Below, piece by piece: positions 41,259 through 50,806 of a DNA stretch of 64,000 bases (positions are counted from its first letter, which is position 1; each line of letters begins with the position of its first letter). The translations under genes were made by a program, and so were the position numbers. The DNA comes from Candidatus Zhuqueibacterota bacterium. GTDB taxonomy: Bacteria; Zhuqueibacterota; Zhuqueibacteria; Residuimicrobiales; Oceaniaggregativiventaceae. Under the pieces are notes generated by a model. It did not search any database and was not told the DNA's origin. It saw only the letters and a list, made by a program, of their open reading frames with translations. The stretch is taken from contig WJME01000125.1 of the NCBI GenBank assembly GCA_014728115.1, positions 16,330 to 80,329 of the forward strand, in the 5' to 3' direction.

Positions 41259-43388
41259 CTATTTGATTAATAACATTTTTTTTCGTAAAACTTTAACGGG
41301 GGTACGCATTTCATAAAAATAGATACCACTCCCCAGAGTTCGATTTTCATAAAGTATCTCGTATGTTCCTTTCGATTGAAATTCATCAACCAGGTATTCA
41401 ACAGGTCGTCCTAAAATATCAAATACACTCAACCGTACTTTTTGTGATTGATTTAAGGTGTATCGGATGGTAGTAGTTGAATTATAGGGATTTGGGTAAT
41501 TTTGTTCTAGACTAAAAGAAATGGGGGATTGTGTCTGCACAGCTATATCTGTAATGTGGTCGATTCTATATACGAGTAAACCCATGGAAGATGTCGATAT
41601 GAACATCATACCGTTAAAGATTTCAATGTCATAACAAGAATTTGCAACATCACAGGAGGTGATAATTTGAGGGTTTCCCGGATTAGATATATCAATTAAG
41701 AATATTCCGTTATTGTCTAATGTGATAACTATTGCAATATTGTTATTTAATTTTATTCTGAATGCCTTTTTTATCTGATCATATTTCCCTACTTCTTTAA
41801 GGGTAAATGGATCGTTAATATCCAGAATGCGCATTCCGGAATTAAAAGAAACAGTAAATATTAAATTTTCTTTAATGGCGATATCTTCTACTGGCTCCAT
41901 ATCATAACTGCTTATTATTGACATGTTCTTAGGGTCATTGACGTTTACCGAATATAACCCCATACGTCCGGAGGCTACAAGTGCCAGACTATCATGTAAA
42001 ATAAAATTACCAAGAGAAATTGGAATTTCTTGCATACCAAGTATTTTCAAATTTTTCTGATCATGGACATCAAAAGCAACTAACCCACGTGTATTTATAG
42101 TCACATACAGGATGCTATCCCTCACTGCGAATTCGTATACATCATCTGAGCCCCTTGATCGTATAAACTTGCCGATTTGTTGGGGGTAAAGTGGATTGTT
42201 GATGTCAAAAAGGAAAAAACCCTGTGATTGATCAGCAACGATTGCCAAATTCTCATGGATATGAATATTTGTTGCAATACCAGGAATATCATAGATAGTG
42301 AGTAATTCTTGTTTGGTAGGACTATGAATATCATATACATATACACCTGCTTGGTGAGCTGCCAGGTAAAGCAAACCATCATGAATTACAAAATTTTTGC
42401 CAAAACCAGGAATTTGGTATGTTTCGAATATTTGAATATCTTTGGGATTTTTCATTTTTATTTTATGCAAGCCATACCACTCGTCCGCAATAAATATATT
42501 GTCCTCATTAACCGACATATCTATTCCATTGCCAGGTATTTCAACCGATCCTAATACAGCGGGTCTTTGCGGATTATGTAAATCGAGAACGTACAAACCA
42601 TAGGGCCTTGTCTCTACTACATATGCGATTTTTCCTTTGATAGCGAATGTATTTACTTTTTCAATTACTCGATAATTACTTATATATTCAGGAGATGCTG
42701 GATTGTTTGTGTCAAATATGATAATTCCATTTAATGGGTCCAAAAGATAAAGAATATTATCCAAATAAATGACCTTCTTAGCAGAATACTCCACAGGTAA
42801 ATGGCCGATTTGTTGAATTTTCTTAGGATCACTGGTATCGAGGATTTGAATTCCTTCCTGATCATCTGCAACGTAGGCATAGTTTTCATGCAGGGCCACA
42901 TCAAGTGCACTACCAGGTGTGTCAAATTCACCAATTTTTATCGGATGTGCAGGATTTTTTATATTCAGAATGACAAGACCACCCCGGTAGCCATCAGCGA
43001 TATAGGCCAGCGTGTCTTGGAGAGCCATATCATAGGCAAGCCCATCAGTATCGAAATGACCAATTTCTCGTGGATTCAGCGGATCTATCAAATCAATTAT
43101 TCTGAGTCCTGCACCAAAGGCAGCAACGTAAGCATAGTGGCCTTGAACCTTGATCCCTTCCACTTGATCCGGTAAAGTAATCGAAGCTATTCGTTTGGCA
43201 CGACATGTATCTGAAAATTCCAATATAGTAAGATTTGATCCTGCACCGATAAGAATATGAGACCCATAATTTTCCACAACCTTACATTTTATATCAATCG
43301 CTCCTAAAAGCTTACATCTTATATCTTCATTAGCGTATAGTGAATAAAAACAACATAATCCAATGTATACTATCATCATACGTTTCAT
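41259..43388 (-). CDS. Secreted LVIVD-repeat beta-propeller protein with sorting tail
   Basis: 709 residues from the ATG at 43388; the earlier TTG was not used. Signal peptide MKRMMIVYIGLCCFYSLYA. About a dozen ~42-residue repeats have the form A-Y-V-A-D-x-x-G-x-x-I-x-D-[IT]-x-x-P, for example AYVADDQEGIQILDTSDPKK, AYIADGYRGGLVILNIKNP and IFIADEWYGLHKIKMKNPKD. These are LVIVD repeats, which fold as propellers. The tail has FSLEQNYPNPYNSTTTIRYT and ends GIYFYEMRT...MLLIK. The gene is clearly more AT-rich than its neighbours, so it may have a different history. No enzymatic residue is evident; adhesion or binding is likely. Confidence 0.88.
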   Translation of the reverse strand: MKRMMIVYIGLCCFYSLYANEDIRCKLLGAIDIKCKVVENYGSHILIGAGSNLTILEFSDTCRAKRIASITLPDQVEGIKVQGHYAYVAAFGAGLRIIDLIDPLNPREIGHFDTDGLAYDMALQDTLAYIADGYRGGLVILNIKNPAHPIKIGEFDTPGSALDVALHENYAYVADDQEGIQILDTSDPKKIQQIGHLPVEYSAKKVIYLDNILYLLDPLNGIIIFDTNNPASPEYISNYRVIEKVNTFAIKGKIAYVVETRPYGLYVLDLHNPQRPAVLGSVEIPGNGIDMSVNEDNIFIADEWYGLHKIKMKNPKDIQIFETYQIPGFGKNFVIHDGLLYLAAHQAGVYVYDIHSPTKQELLTIYDIPGIATNIHIHENLAIVADQSQGFFLFDINNPLYPQQIGKFIRSRGSDDVYEFAVRDSILYVTINTRGLVAFDVHDQKNLKILGMQEIPISLGNFILHDSLALVASGRMGLYSVNVNDPKNMSIISSYDMEPVEDIAIKENLIFTVSFNSGMRILDINDPFTLKEVGKYDQIKKAFRIKLNNNIAIVITLDNNGIFLIDISNPGNPQIITSCDVANSCYDIEIFNGMMFISTSSMGLLVYRIDHITDIAVQTQSPISFSLEQNYPNPYNSTTTIRYTLNQSQKVRLSVFDILGRPVEYLVDEFQSKGTYEILYENRTLGSGIYFYEMRTPVKVLRKKMLLIK

Positions 43389-43511
43389 ATATCTGAGGTG
43401 CTCCTCATCCAAAAGATCGAAAAGTTAGGAATATAATGGGTGTTGTTGGCTGTATCACTCGAAAGTATAGGAACTCTGCTTTTAAAAACCAAGACTGTTT
43501 TTGAAAAAATT

Positions 43512-43916
43512 CTAGACGTGCGCCAGGGCTGTCTTGCCCACAGGAAAGACATTGAATCCCATGTCATACAATCGCTGATGGTCCAGGATATTGCGGCCGT
43601 CAAAGATAAAGGCCGGCTTGGGCATCGAGTCAAAGATTTTTTTATAATCCAGGGTTTTAAAGACATCCCACTCGGTGAGTATTGCAATCGCATGGGCATC
43701 TTGTGCGGCTTTATAGGGATCCGGCTCCAGTTCGATACGATCCATGAGGTCCAGCAGATCGATCCGCGCATTATCCAGGGCCTGGGGATCGGTGATGACG
43801 ACCCTGGCCTGTTCCTGCACCAGTTGGCGGGTCACCTCTATGGCCGGAGATTCGCGTGTGTCGCCGGTATTGGCTTTGAATGCGAATCCGAACAGGGCGA
43901 TGCGTTTTCCGACCAC
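43512..43916 (-). pseudogene. 5'-truncated UDP-glucose/GDP-mannose dehydrogenase
   Basis: Only the C-terminal UDP-binding domain remains, about 135 of ~450 residues: VVGKRIALFGFAFKANTGDT, then RESPAIEVTRQLVQEQARVV and IFDGRNILDHQRL. It is in frame to its natural stop, but the frame meets a TAG at 43938-43940, 7 codons before the visible similarity, and the NAD-binding and catalytic-Cys parts are missing. The remaining GTG has no ribosome site. It lies next to an SDR gene on the same strand. A rearrangement probably removed the 5' two thirds. Confidence 0.85.
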
Positions 43917-44004
43917 GGTAGAGAGGTGGCCAGAGTGCTATATGTAAAGAAATAAGATTATTCGAGGAATGCAAGCAAAAGCAATCCAAAAATTGACAGA
44001 TATG

Positions 44005-44691
44005 CTAACCTCTTTTCAGCTGCAACATCCATTTTCTGAATTTAACCAGTGGAATGACGATTTTGGGAGCGGTATAGCGCACCGGCTGTTTGTCGATGCA
44101 GCGCATGAGATGGTTGACGGCCTGGTCCAGGCTCATCATGAACGGTTTGACATCACCTTGTGCCATTTTGGTATCCACGAATCCGAATCTGACATTGGTC
44201 ACGGCCACACCGTCTTTTTTGAGTGCCAGCGCCAGACTTTCGAGATAAGCAGAGAATCCGGCTTTGGAAGCGTGATAGCTGGGCGCTTCCGGGGAGAGCA
44301 TGTCATCGGCCACACTCGAGAGTCCGATGAGATGGCCCTTGCCCGTTGCGACCATGGCCGGGATAATGACCGCTGCGGTTTTGACCAGTCCCGTCAGATT
44401 GACCTCGAAAATGTTCACTTCGTTTTGCATATCCCGCGGATTCAGCAACTCGCCGATACCAGGGCAATAGAGGCACAGAGCCAAATCCGGGTGGTCTTTT
44501 AGTATCGACTGCAAAAGCGAGGTATATTCGGGCTGTTGCACCTCGATGACATGGTGCGTATACGGCTCGCCGGCAATGGGAGATTCGCTTCGAGAGACCC
44601 CGATGATGGTCCATGACCTGTTCAAGAGCTCGCGGGTGAGGGCCAGCCCGATGCCGTCGGAATTGCCGATGATCAGGGCGGTGTTGGGCAT
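44005..44691 (-). CDS. Short-chain dehydrogenase/reductase
   Basis: 228 residues from the ATG at 44691, which has AAGGAG 6 bases before it. The NAD(P) site reads LIIGNSDGIGLALTREL, with Asn replacing the first Gly of the usual T-G-x-x-x-G-x-G. YCPGIGELL corresponds to the N-N-A-G strand (variant), and LSSVADDMLSPEAPSYHASK contains the catalytic Ser and Y-x-x-x-K. The C-terminal helix (FRKWMLQLKR) is basic. Typical reactions are reduction of a keto group in a lipid or sugar. It is followed by the truncated UDP-sugar dehydrogenase, whose 5' deletion may have brought the two together. Confidence 0.87.
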   Translation of the reverse strand: MPNTALIIGNSDGIGLALTRELLNRSWTIIGVSRSESPIAGEPYTHHVIEVQQPEYTSLLQSILKDHPDLALCLYCPGIGELLNPRDMQNEVNIFEVNLTGLVKTAAVIIPAMVATGKGHLIGLSSVADDMLSPEAPSYHASKAGFSAYLESLALALKKDGVAVTNVRFGFVDTKMAQGDVKPFMMSLDQAVNHLMRCIDKQPVRYTAPKIVIPLVKFRKWMLQLKRG

Positions 44692-44768
44692 GATGTTCTC
44701 CTTTTGATATGACATTGATACGGGTTAGGGGTGGATTGGGTTTCAAATTCAGGATGGTGCATTTTTAG

Positions 44769-44798
44769 AACCGCTAATGAACGCGAATGAACACAAAG
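44769..44798 (+). repeat. Dispersed repeat fragment (GAATGAACGC type)
   Basis: AACCGCTAATGAACGCGAAT followed by GAACACAAAG; the same family as the hairpin at 36643-36689 and the fragment at 54799-54850. It lies between the SDR start and the end of the next gene. Confidence 0.55.
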
Positions 44799-44914
44799 GG
44801 TCGTTTTCAAGATATGAATGAATCCAAAGCGCCAAAAACAAAGGGCACGATGGGCACAAAGAGACGAGAACAGAACAAACCGATCGTTGGTCATAATTTT
44901 TAGAGTTTGTGGCA

Positions 44915-46237
44915 TTAAAAGAGATAATAGGATATTTTGAAATCGAATGTCCATAGTATAGGATTCAGGTAAATCAAGTTTTCATCATGTTTTATTGCAG
45001 AAACAGATCCGGTATATGAAAACCGGCTGTCAGCACGGGGAACATATTCCAGTCCGAGAGAAAATCGTATATCCTGCAACCGTTTTTGTTTAATATTGAC
45101 ATGATCGTAGATCCACCTAAAGTAGCTGATTTGGTCGTGATGGGATTGGGTGGTCAAATAGAGCTGTTCGACACCCGCGCCGATGAACGGGCGCAGTCCG
45201 GTTTTGTTTCGAAATCGGTACAATAAATACATTCTGAAAAAAGACCCATTGATTTGCAAATCTGAGAGATGAAATGAATAGGAATAATAGGGCGGCGCTT
45301 GGTTATCGAAAAAATCTTGTCTGACATCATAGAAAATTTTTTCATGATAGACCAAAAACCTTCCGACGTCGAGTCCTAACACAGCATTGTGAAAAATGTT
45401 ATATTGCAGGCCCAGATTAAACCCGGGATAGTAAATCTGAGGTACATCTGAAGAATAGGTCATTTTTGATGTGAAATTTGGATTTTCACCCTGATAAGGG
45501 GAACGGTGCCTGAAATCAAATGCATCCACTTTATTCAGCGAAACACCTGTATTTAGAGAAAACCTGTTCCTGTATCTTGTCTTTGTAGAGAGTGCCATTT
45601 TGGTTTTTCTTTTTTCATAGATGATTTCCAGAGCGTGTTGAATCTCATTAAATTTTATGATTGCATCATTATGAATAATACGGGAGGGTAACGAGTTGAG
45701 ATACTTTATATTGGCGGTATGCAAAATCGAATCACATCGTTCCGGATGTCCCTTATATAACTCTTTTTTTGCCCGGTCCAAAAGCAAATTCAATTCTGGA
45801 TTGTATTTATTGCGGAAAAAGTTAAAAATCCAAAAATATCGGTATGCCGTTTTATAACGACTATTGTTATAATTGACAATCATTTTTTTTGCCGGAATAT
45901 CCAGGGTGCTGTGTCCATACTCTATGAAAAGATTGGCTGATTCAAAGATGGTTTGCATCTGCTGTCTGATTTTGTCTGCTTGCAGACGATCCACGCGTTT
46001 GATTCTTTTAATCAGCAAAAGATATTTTTCGAATGCCTTGATATAGAACTCTTGCTCTATAGCGTTCGAGGTCTTTGACAAAAGTTCGATATCCTTTTTG
46101 ATCAATTCGACCGTATTTCCAAACTCTCCACTTGTCAGTGTTGAATCAATTTCGTGAAACGAATAGGTGAAAAGGTTTGGTTGAGCGATTGCAGGCATAG
46201 AGACGAATAAAAAAATTGTTACAACAAGTCTGAACAT
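44915..46237 (-). CDS. Outer-membrane-barrel-like protein with helical N-terminus (copy 1)
   Basis: 440 residues from the ATG at 46237 (AAAGGTG upstream); an extended frame to 46285 lacks a site. Signal peptide FRLVVTIFLFVSMPAIA. Residues ~25-215 are helical (ELIKKDIELLSKTSNAIEQE), of unknown fold. The second half shows alternating beta-strand patterns with aromatic ends (NRFSLNTGVSLN, YPGFNLGLQYNIFHNAVLGL, RPFIGAGVEQLYLTT, and a last strand TFDFKISYYLF ending in Phe), typical of small outer-membrane barrels. AT-rich. It is paralogous in layout to the gene at 46339-47598. Function unknown. Confidence 0.7.
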   Translation of the reverse strand: MFRLVVTIFLFVSMPAIAQPNLFTYSFHEIDSTLTSGEFGNTVELIKKDIELLSKTSNAIEQEFYIKAFEKYLLLIKRIKRVDRLQADKIRQQMQTIFESANLFIEYGHSTLDIPAKKMIVNYNNSRYKTAYRYFWIFNFFRNKYNPELNLLLDRAKKELYKGHPERCDSILHTANIKYLNSLPSRIIHNDAIIKFNEIQHALEIIYEKRKTKMALSTKTRYRNRFSLNTGVSLNKVDAFDFRHRSPYQGENPNFTSKMTYSSDVPQIYYPGFNLGLQYNIFHNAVLGLDVGRFLVYHEKIFYDVRQDFFDNQAPPYYSYSFHLSDLQINGSFFRMYLLYRFRNKTGLRPFIGAGVEQLYLTTQSHHDQISYFRWIYDHVNIKQKRLQDIRFSLGLEYVPRADSRFSYTGSVSAIKHDENLIYLNPILWTFDFKISYYLF

Positions 46238-46338
46238 CTTTTTCACCTTTTTTATTGAAAACGCGATTTTGTTTTCGGACGCCATTTAGTGCCGAGCCTG
46301 TATGGGCCCATGCCTCATTGGGTATCTTTAGCCAGTAG

Positions 46339-47598
46339 CTAAAACACCACCCCCACTGCCATGCCGACTGAAAAATCCATGGGTCGTATGAAATCATTGT
46401 GTTTGGCATTGTAATAAAGCGCAAAACAAGAGTGGATCATCACCGAATGCATGGTGCGGGGGATATATTCGAATCCGAATTGCACCAATCCCCTGGGGGT
46501 TTGCAGGGTTTCTTTATCGATAGCAAAGTGCTTGATCGTTTGCACGGTTTCGTCACCGACCTTGCGTTCTGTAAGAGCTGTCACATCGGTTGGCCGGCGT
46601 TCGGCGATGAGATAGCCGGCACCGGCACCGACATAGGGACGAATTCGTGTGGTATTGCGAAAGAGCCAGTTGACATGCACGTGGGTGTGTATTCGCCTCA
46701 TATCGAATTGTAATGCAACGAGTGCCTGATCATTCTGGTTGTGATAGGGGAGAGAGGAATATGACATATCGGAGCCCAATATAAAGCGTCCGAGCCAATA
46801 GGTGTTCACCCTGGCTTGAATACCTGCGCCGACTCCTGCAGGTAGGGTGACACCGGTGAGGGGTTCATCGGGATAAGCTCCTTTGCTATGCAGGGTGAAA
46901 TCGGCATTGGAAACGGGATTGCGCACACAGAGGCTGCCGCCTGCCAGCAGGGCGATACGCGGGTTGACAGGGATGTCGAGGTTCCAGTCCTGCCTCTCTT
47001 TTTGATCCAGCCGTTGCTTTAACTGATATTGCAGAAAATTCAGGCTATCGGCCAGCGCCTGCAGGCGCGTGTTGCGATCCGCAGTAAAGGTGACAGTATC
47101 GACAATGATCCTGGCACTGTCGAGCTGATTTCGGTGCAGCAGTTCATATCCCAGCTGCACCACCTTTCGGATGTTCGCTATTCTTTGACGTTTGGCCCGG
47201 CTGTCAAAGAAATAGGCAATGGTATACCATTTATAGGCCTGGTCATAAGCGCCGTTCTCTTGTGCGTGAAGCGATTTTTGATAGAGTTCGATCGCGCGGT
47301 CGTGTTTGAATTGTTGTGCGACCCCCCTGAGTTGCTCGAGCCGTTGCTTGATATGATCCTCACTTTTTGTCGTGATGATCGTGTTGACGTGTTCGATGAT
47401 GTGCAGATAAGGGCTCATTGGGTCAGCGGGCGGCCCGCTGCTTTGCACGGAATCGATAAATGTCCGAACGGCTGAAAAATCTCCCCGGGCCATGAGAGAG
47501 TCGAGATGAGCGATTTGCTGTGCAGACGGGTCATGCTGTGCAGCACGGGTGTGGCTGAAAACAAGACCAAAAACGAGGAACCAAAGAGCATATTTCAT
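46339..47598 (-). CDS. Outer-membrane-barrel-like protein with TPR-like N-terminus (copy 2)
   Basis: 419 residues, signal peptide MKYALWFLVFGLVFSHTRAA. Helical repeats come first (LYQKSLHAQENGAYDQAYKW fits a TPR-type hairpin, with other helices to ~residue 205). Barrel-like strands then follow: NPRIALLAGGSLCV, TRIRPYVGAGAGYLIAERRP and FSVGMAVGVVF at the end. It shares the order signal / helical part / barrel and the R-P-[FY]-[IV]-G-A-G motif with its downstream neighbour, so the two are probably diverged duplicates in one operon, with the next ATG 101 bases after this stop. An envelope role is likely; nothing more specific can be said. Confidence 0.72.
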   Translation of the reverse strand: MKYALWFLVFGLVFSHTRAAQHDPSAQQIAHLDSLMARGDFSAVRTFIDSVQSSGPPADPMSPYLHIIEHVNTIITTKSEDHIKQRLEQLRGVAQQFKHDRAIELYQKSLHAQENGAYDQAYKWYTIAYFFDSRAKRQRIANIRKVVQLGYELLHRNQLDSARIIVDTVTFTADRNTRLQALADSLNFLQYQLKQRLDQKERQDWNLDIPVNPRIALLAGGSLCVRNPVSNADFTLHSKGAYPDEPLTGVTLPAGVGAGIQARVNTYWLGRFILGSDMSYSSLPYHNQNDQALVALQFDMRRIHTHVHVNWLFRNTTRIRPYVGAGAGYLIAERRPTDVTALTERKVGDETVQTIKHFAIDKETLQTPRGLVQFGFEYIPRTMHSVMIHSCFALYYNAKHNDFIRPMDFSVGMAVGVVF

Positions 47599-48170
47599 AG
47601 GGCGTCTTTCTGATCGAGTGAATGATAATTTTTTCGAGTGCAGAGCGGTAGAGCAATTATTTATTAATACGGGATATTTGGGAGAAATGCAAATGAATTT
47701 TTATTTTTTTGGGGTCAATTCTTTGTGACGGGTTCATTGCAAGGGATAATTGCTCGAGCAAAGCAAGAAATCACGTTACAAATACGAGTTGTCTGTTCAT
47801 CCTTGCTCTCATGAACATGTTTTGAGCATGACCATTTATAATCCGGCCATAATCCCGGCACCATCGCGAGTGGGTTCGATGATGAGCATAGACACTCTTT
47901 GTTTTGTGTTGTGGCATTATTGTTGCATAATCACTGTAAACAAGCGGCGAATAGTAAAGGATTAGCTGTCAGGGTCTTTTATTAAAAAGTGTAAAAGAAC
48001 ACCCTCATATAGTTGTGGGCTAAATTATTGTAATTCATATTAATAGATCATGCTTGTTCCGATTCTGATCGTTGCGGGAAAAGATAAAACAGCGATGGAA
48101 TTTTGTTTTCATCAAACATGTCGTAAAATATTGTCTGATTGTCATATATTTAAAACAGAATGAGGTTATC
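47599..48170. other. 572-base gene-free stretch between divergent genes
   Basis: No convincing coding region, RNA gene or repeat was seen. It is AT-rich, particularly from 47640 to 47710 and 47980 to 48130, and must hold the promoters of the barrel-protein operon (minus) and the secreted fibre-like gene (plus), the latter with GAGG before the ATG at 48171. Confidence 0.5.
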
Positions 48171-49265
48171 ATGAAAATCTGCGCTAGATGGACTCTGTTA
48201 TTTTTATTTTATTTTAGTACAGTGTTTGGCCAGTTTATCGTCAAAGAAGGAACAAACGAGTATCTAAAGGTCGACAAGCAAACCGGAAACGTAGCGATTG
48301 GAAACATTACTCCCTCGGCAAAACTGGATGTCCTGGGATCGATACGTTTTCGGTCACTCACCAAAGGAACCTTGACGCATCCTGTCCTTACGGTTGACAG
48401 TCAGGGCAATCTGAGTGTGGTCGAAGATGCGCAGGGCAGCGGGGCAGACGGAGTGGTGACCGGGGTGTCGGTGAGCGGCACACAAAGCAAGACCATCACT
48501 TTGACGAGGAGTATTGGTGCTAACCTCACCGAAACATTTACCGATGCGATTGAAGATGATCAACCTTTAAGTGAAGTGCTCACCGATGGCAACAATGCCA
48601 ATTCCCAATCTGCGATCAATTTTTCAAACATAGCTGTTGGAACCACAACCAGCAATGCAAAATTGCGGGTAATGGGACATGAAACCGGAACCTTGCCGAT
48701 TTTTACTAAGAATTACAACTTTGGCATTTATGCCACTGATTATGCGAGTTCGGATAATGAGAACCAGACGGTGATCGAAGGGATCGGAACGGTTATGACG
48801 GTTGATAATGACAAGTCTCATATCGGAGTGCAGGGGATTCTCGTAGGGGGAAGCAGTCATGATGAATGGATTGCCTCTGCAAGCCTGGGGTATCACAATA
48901 CCAATACCGGTAATTATATTTCCGGTGTCAGCAGTCAGGTCCAGCCGCTTTCGGGAAAAAGTTATCTGGCCACAGGATTGGAAACAGCCTTGTTTCGGGG
49001 TGAAAATCACAACACCGGTGAAAAAGATTATGGGTTGTATGTGGAGGCTCACAAAAATTACTTGGCAGGTGATGTGTTATTGGGCGGCAGACTGGGCATC
49101 AACATAGGCGACAGAGAGCCCAAGACCTGGTTCGAAATCAATGGCCAGCCCTACATATCTGCCGGTAATGCCGGCATTATCATGAAATCAGATGATACGA
49201 CCTGCTGGCAGGTGCGTGTCGATGGCAGCGGACAGCTATTTACGACCTCTGTAACTTGTCCCTAG
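48171..49265 (+). CDS. Secreted fibre-like protein
   Basis: 364 residues from the ATG at 48171. Signal peptide ARWTLLFLFYFSTVFG. The motif GNVAIGNITPSAKLDVLGSI is the N-[VA]-x-I-G-x-x-x-P-x-A-K-L-D-V-x-G element common in phage-tail-fibre-like and FCB surface proteins, and it recurs as IAVGTTTSNAKLRVMGHE. Between them is a short T-S-V-S-G-T-Q-S-K-T-I-T-L repeat. The later part (QTVIEGIGTVMTVDNDKSHI, YLAGDVLLGGRLGINIGDRE) is beta-rich. There is no sorting tail. Probably an extracellular structural or adhesive protein. A terminator hairpin directly follows. Confidence 0.8.
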   Translation: MKICARWTLLFLFYFSTVFGQFIVKEGTNEYLKVDKQTGNVAIGNITPSAKLDVLGSIRFRSLTKGTLTHPVLTVDSQGNLSVVEDAQGSGADGVVTGVSVSGTQSKTITLTRSIGANLTETFTDAIEDDQPLSEVLTDGNNANSQSAINFSNIAVGTTTSNAKLRVMGHETGTLPIFTKNYNFGIYATDYASSDNENQTVIEGIGTVMTVDNDKSHIGVQGILVGGSSHDEWIASASLGYHNTNTGNYISGVSSQVQPLSGKSYLATGLETALFRGENHNTGEKDYGLYVEAHKNYLAGDVLLGGRLGINIGDREPKTWFEINGQPYISAGNAGIIMKSDDTTCWQVRVDGSGQLFTTSVTCP

Positions 49266-49281
49266 GGCAATGAATGCACTG

Positions 49282-49319
49282 AGGCCACTGCACACCACTC
49301 TAGAGTGGCCTATTTTTTT
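49282..49319 (+). terminator. Rho-independent terminator of the fibre-like gene
   Basis: AGGCCACT (49282-49289) pairs with AGTGGCCT (49304-49311), then A and a run of seven T. Its right arm overlaps the stop codon of the convergent PQQ-type gene, so part of it lies inside that gene's end. Confidence 0.85.
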
Positions 49320-50566
49320 ATCTTGTACAGAAAATTTGCTGTCCGCATGACGATTTCGCCATTCACCAGCGCCGGCGTGGCCAGGATTTTATCATTCAAA
49401 TCATTTTGTGCTATTTTGCTAAACGTCTTGCCCGCCTTGAGGACTGTCGTCACACCCTTGTCATTCGTAAAATAAACATGTCCGGCTGCAGCCACCGGTG
49501 AAGCATGATAGTCGCCATCCAGTTCTTTTTGCCATACCTTTTTTCCATCTTTGGCTGACAGGCAGGTAGCTGTGCCTTTCTCATCTACCATATACAACAG
49601 GTCCTCATAAATGACCGGCGTAGAGAGCCCGGGGACATGTTCGAGGGCCTTCCATACGATATGCGTATCCGTCACATCACCCTTTCCGTCCGGTTTGACT
49701 GCCCACAATTGAGATTGATTTTTGCCTTTGACAAAATCGAGTCCGGTATTGATAATCGCAAGACCGTTATACCACAATGGCACAGAGACAGTTGAATCAG
49801 TCCCATAGACCACGAGCCAGACCGGTTCACCGGTATTCGCATCCAGAGCCTCACAGATCTGTGCGCCATTGCTAATCAGCAGGTTACGGCCGTTTACGTT
49901 GACGACAATGGGCGTGATATAGGCCTTGCGCCAAATAGGACGCACATCCACATAATATTGCTGTGGCCGTTCGTGCTGCCAGATGGTATTGCCAGTCTTT
50001 TTGTCAAGTGCATAAATAAACTGCACATCCGTGCCTTCAAGATGGACAATCAACAAATCTTTGTAGATAATCGGAGACGAGGCAGCTCCCTGAACATGTT
50101 CGCAGTTGAGGTCTGTTCGTTTCCAAAGCACCTCACCGCTTTGAGTGTCGAGACAGGCTGTCCCTTCGGTGCCAAAATGGACATAAACATATCCGGGTTC
50201 CAGCGCCGGGGTCGGGGTGGCATAGGTGTTGAGTGAGTGTTTACGCTGCGGGGATACAGGCTCGAATACTTTGAGATCGTGCAGAATTTCGCCGTTTCGA
50301 TCATCCACCGCCAATGCATATAACTGTCTGCCGTCTTTGCTTGCCGTGGTAAGCCAAATTTGATCGCCCAGAATCACTGGAGAAGACCAACCCTCGTCGT
50401 GGATTGCAGTTTTCCAGATAATGTTTTGCGTTTCACTCCACTCGAGCGGGTATCTCTCGCCCTTGCCTACCGCATCGTGAGAGGTACCACGGAATTCCCG
50501 CCATTCGGCTGATGCTGAGGCAAAAGTTGCAAAAAGGGTGAGCAGGATGAATAAAATATTTCTCAT
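49310..50566 (-). CDS. Exported PQQ-type beta-propeller protein
   Basis: 418 residues with signal peptide RNILFILLTLFATFASASA. The start WREFRGTSHDAVGKGERYPL is the W-x-x-F-R-G-x-x-x-x-G opener common to PQQ-binding-like propellers of Planctomycetes and FCB bacteria. Blades repeat W-x-x-x-x-x-G-x-x-x-x-S-P-[IV]: DEGWSSPVILGDQIWLTTAS, QGAASSPIIYKDLLIVHLEG, HVPGLSTPVIYEDLLYMVDE and DYHASPVAAAGHVYFTNDKG. Whether a quinone is bound cannot be told; many such proteins are scaffolds or assembly factors without the cofactor. It stands alone on its strand. Confidence 0.88.
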   Translation of the reverse strand: MRNILFILLTLFATFASASAEWREFRGTSHDAVGKGERYPLEWSETQNIIWKTAIHDEGWSSPVILGDQIWLTTASKDGRQLYALAVDDRNGEILHDLKVFEPVSPQRKHSLNTYATPTPALEPGYVYVHFGTEGTACLDTQSGEVLWKRTDLNCEHVQGAASSPIIYKDLLIVHLEGTDVQFIYALDKKTGNTIWQHERPQQYYVDVRPIWRKAYITPIVVNVNGRNLLISNGAQICEALDANTGEPVWLVVYGTDSTVSVPLWYNGLAIINTGLDFVKGKNQSQLWAVKPDGKGDVTDTHIVWKALEHVPGLSTPVIYEDLLYMVDEKGTATCLSAKDGKKVWQKELDGDYHASPVAAAGHVYFTNDKGVTTVLKAGKTFSKIAQNDLNDKILATPALVNGEIVMRTANFLYKIKK

Positions 50567-50806
50567 ATATCATTTCCAGACATGATTGATGGTTAAAATG
50601 ATTGACTGGAATATTGTGAATCTTTGGCTATATATCAAGTGAAAAAGAGATGAATAAAACGACTGTATTCACCTTGCACCGATACCCTTGAGAATGGTTG
50701 TGGCTCTATGGTTCCGGGAAGATTTTTTATTCTTTTTTTGCTTGTATTTATATAGAAATATTTACATGTTAAATTTGATAGCTATGGATTTTATTGTGGG
50801 GACAAA

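Noticed and set aside
47750..47965. 71-codon plus-strand reading frame
   Set aside because: No ribosome site, no signal or domain, and atypical composition; treated as chance.
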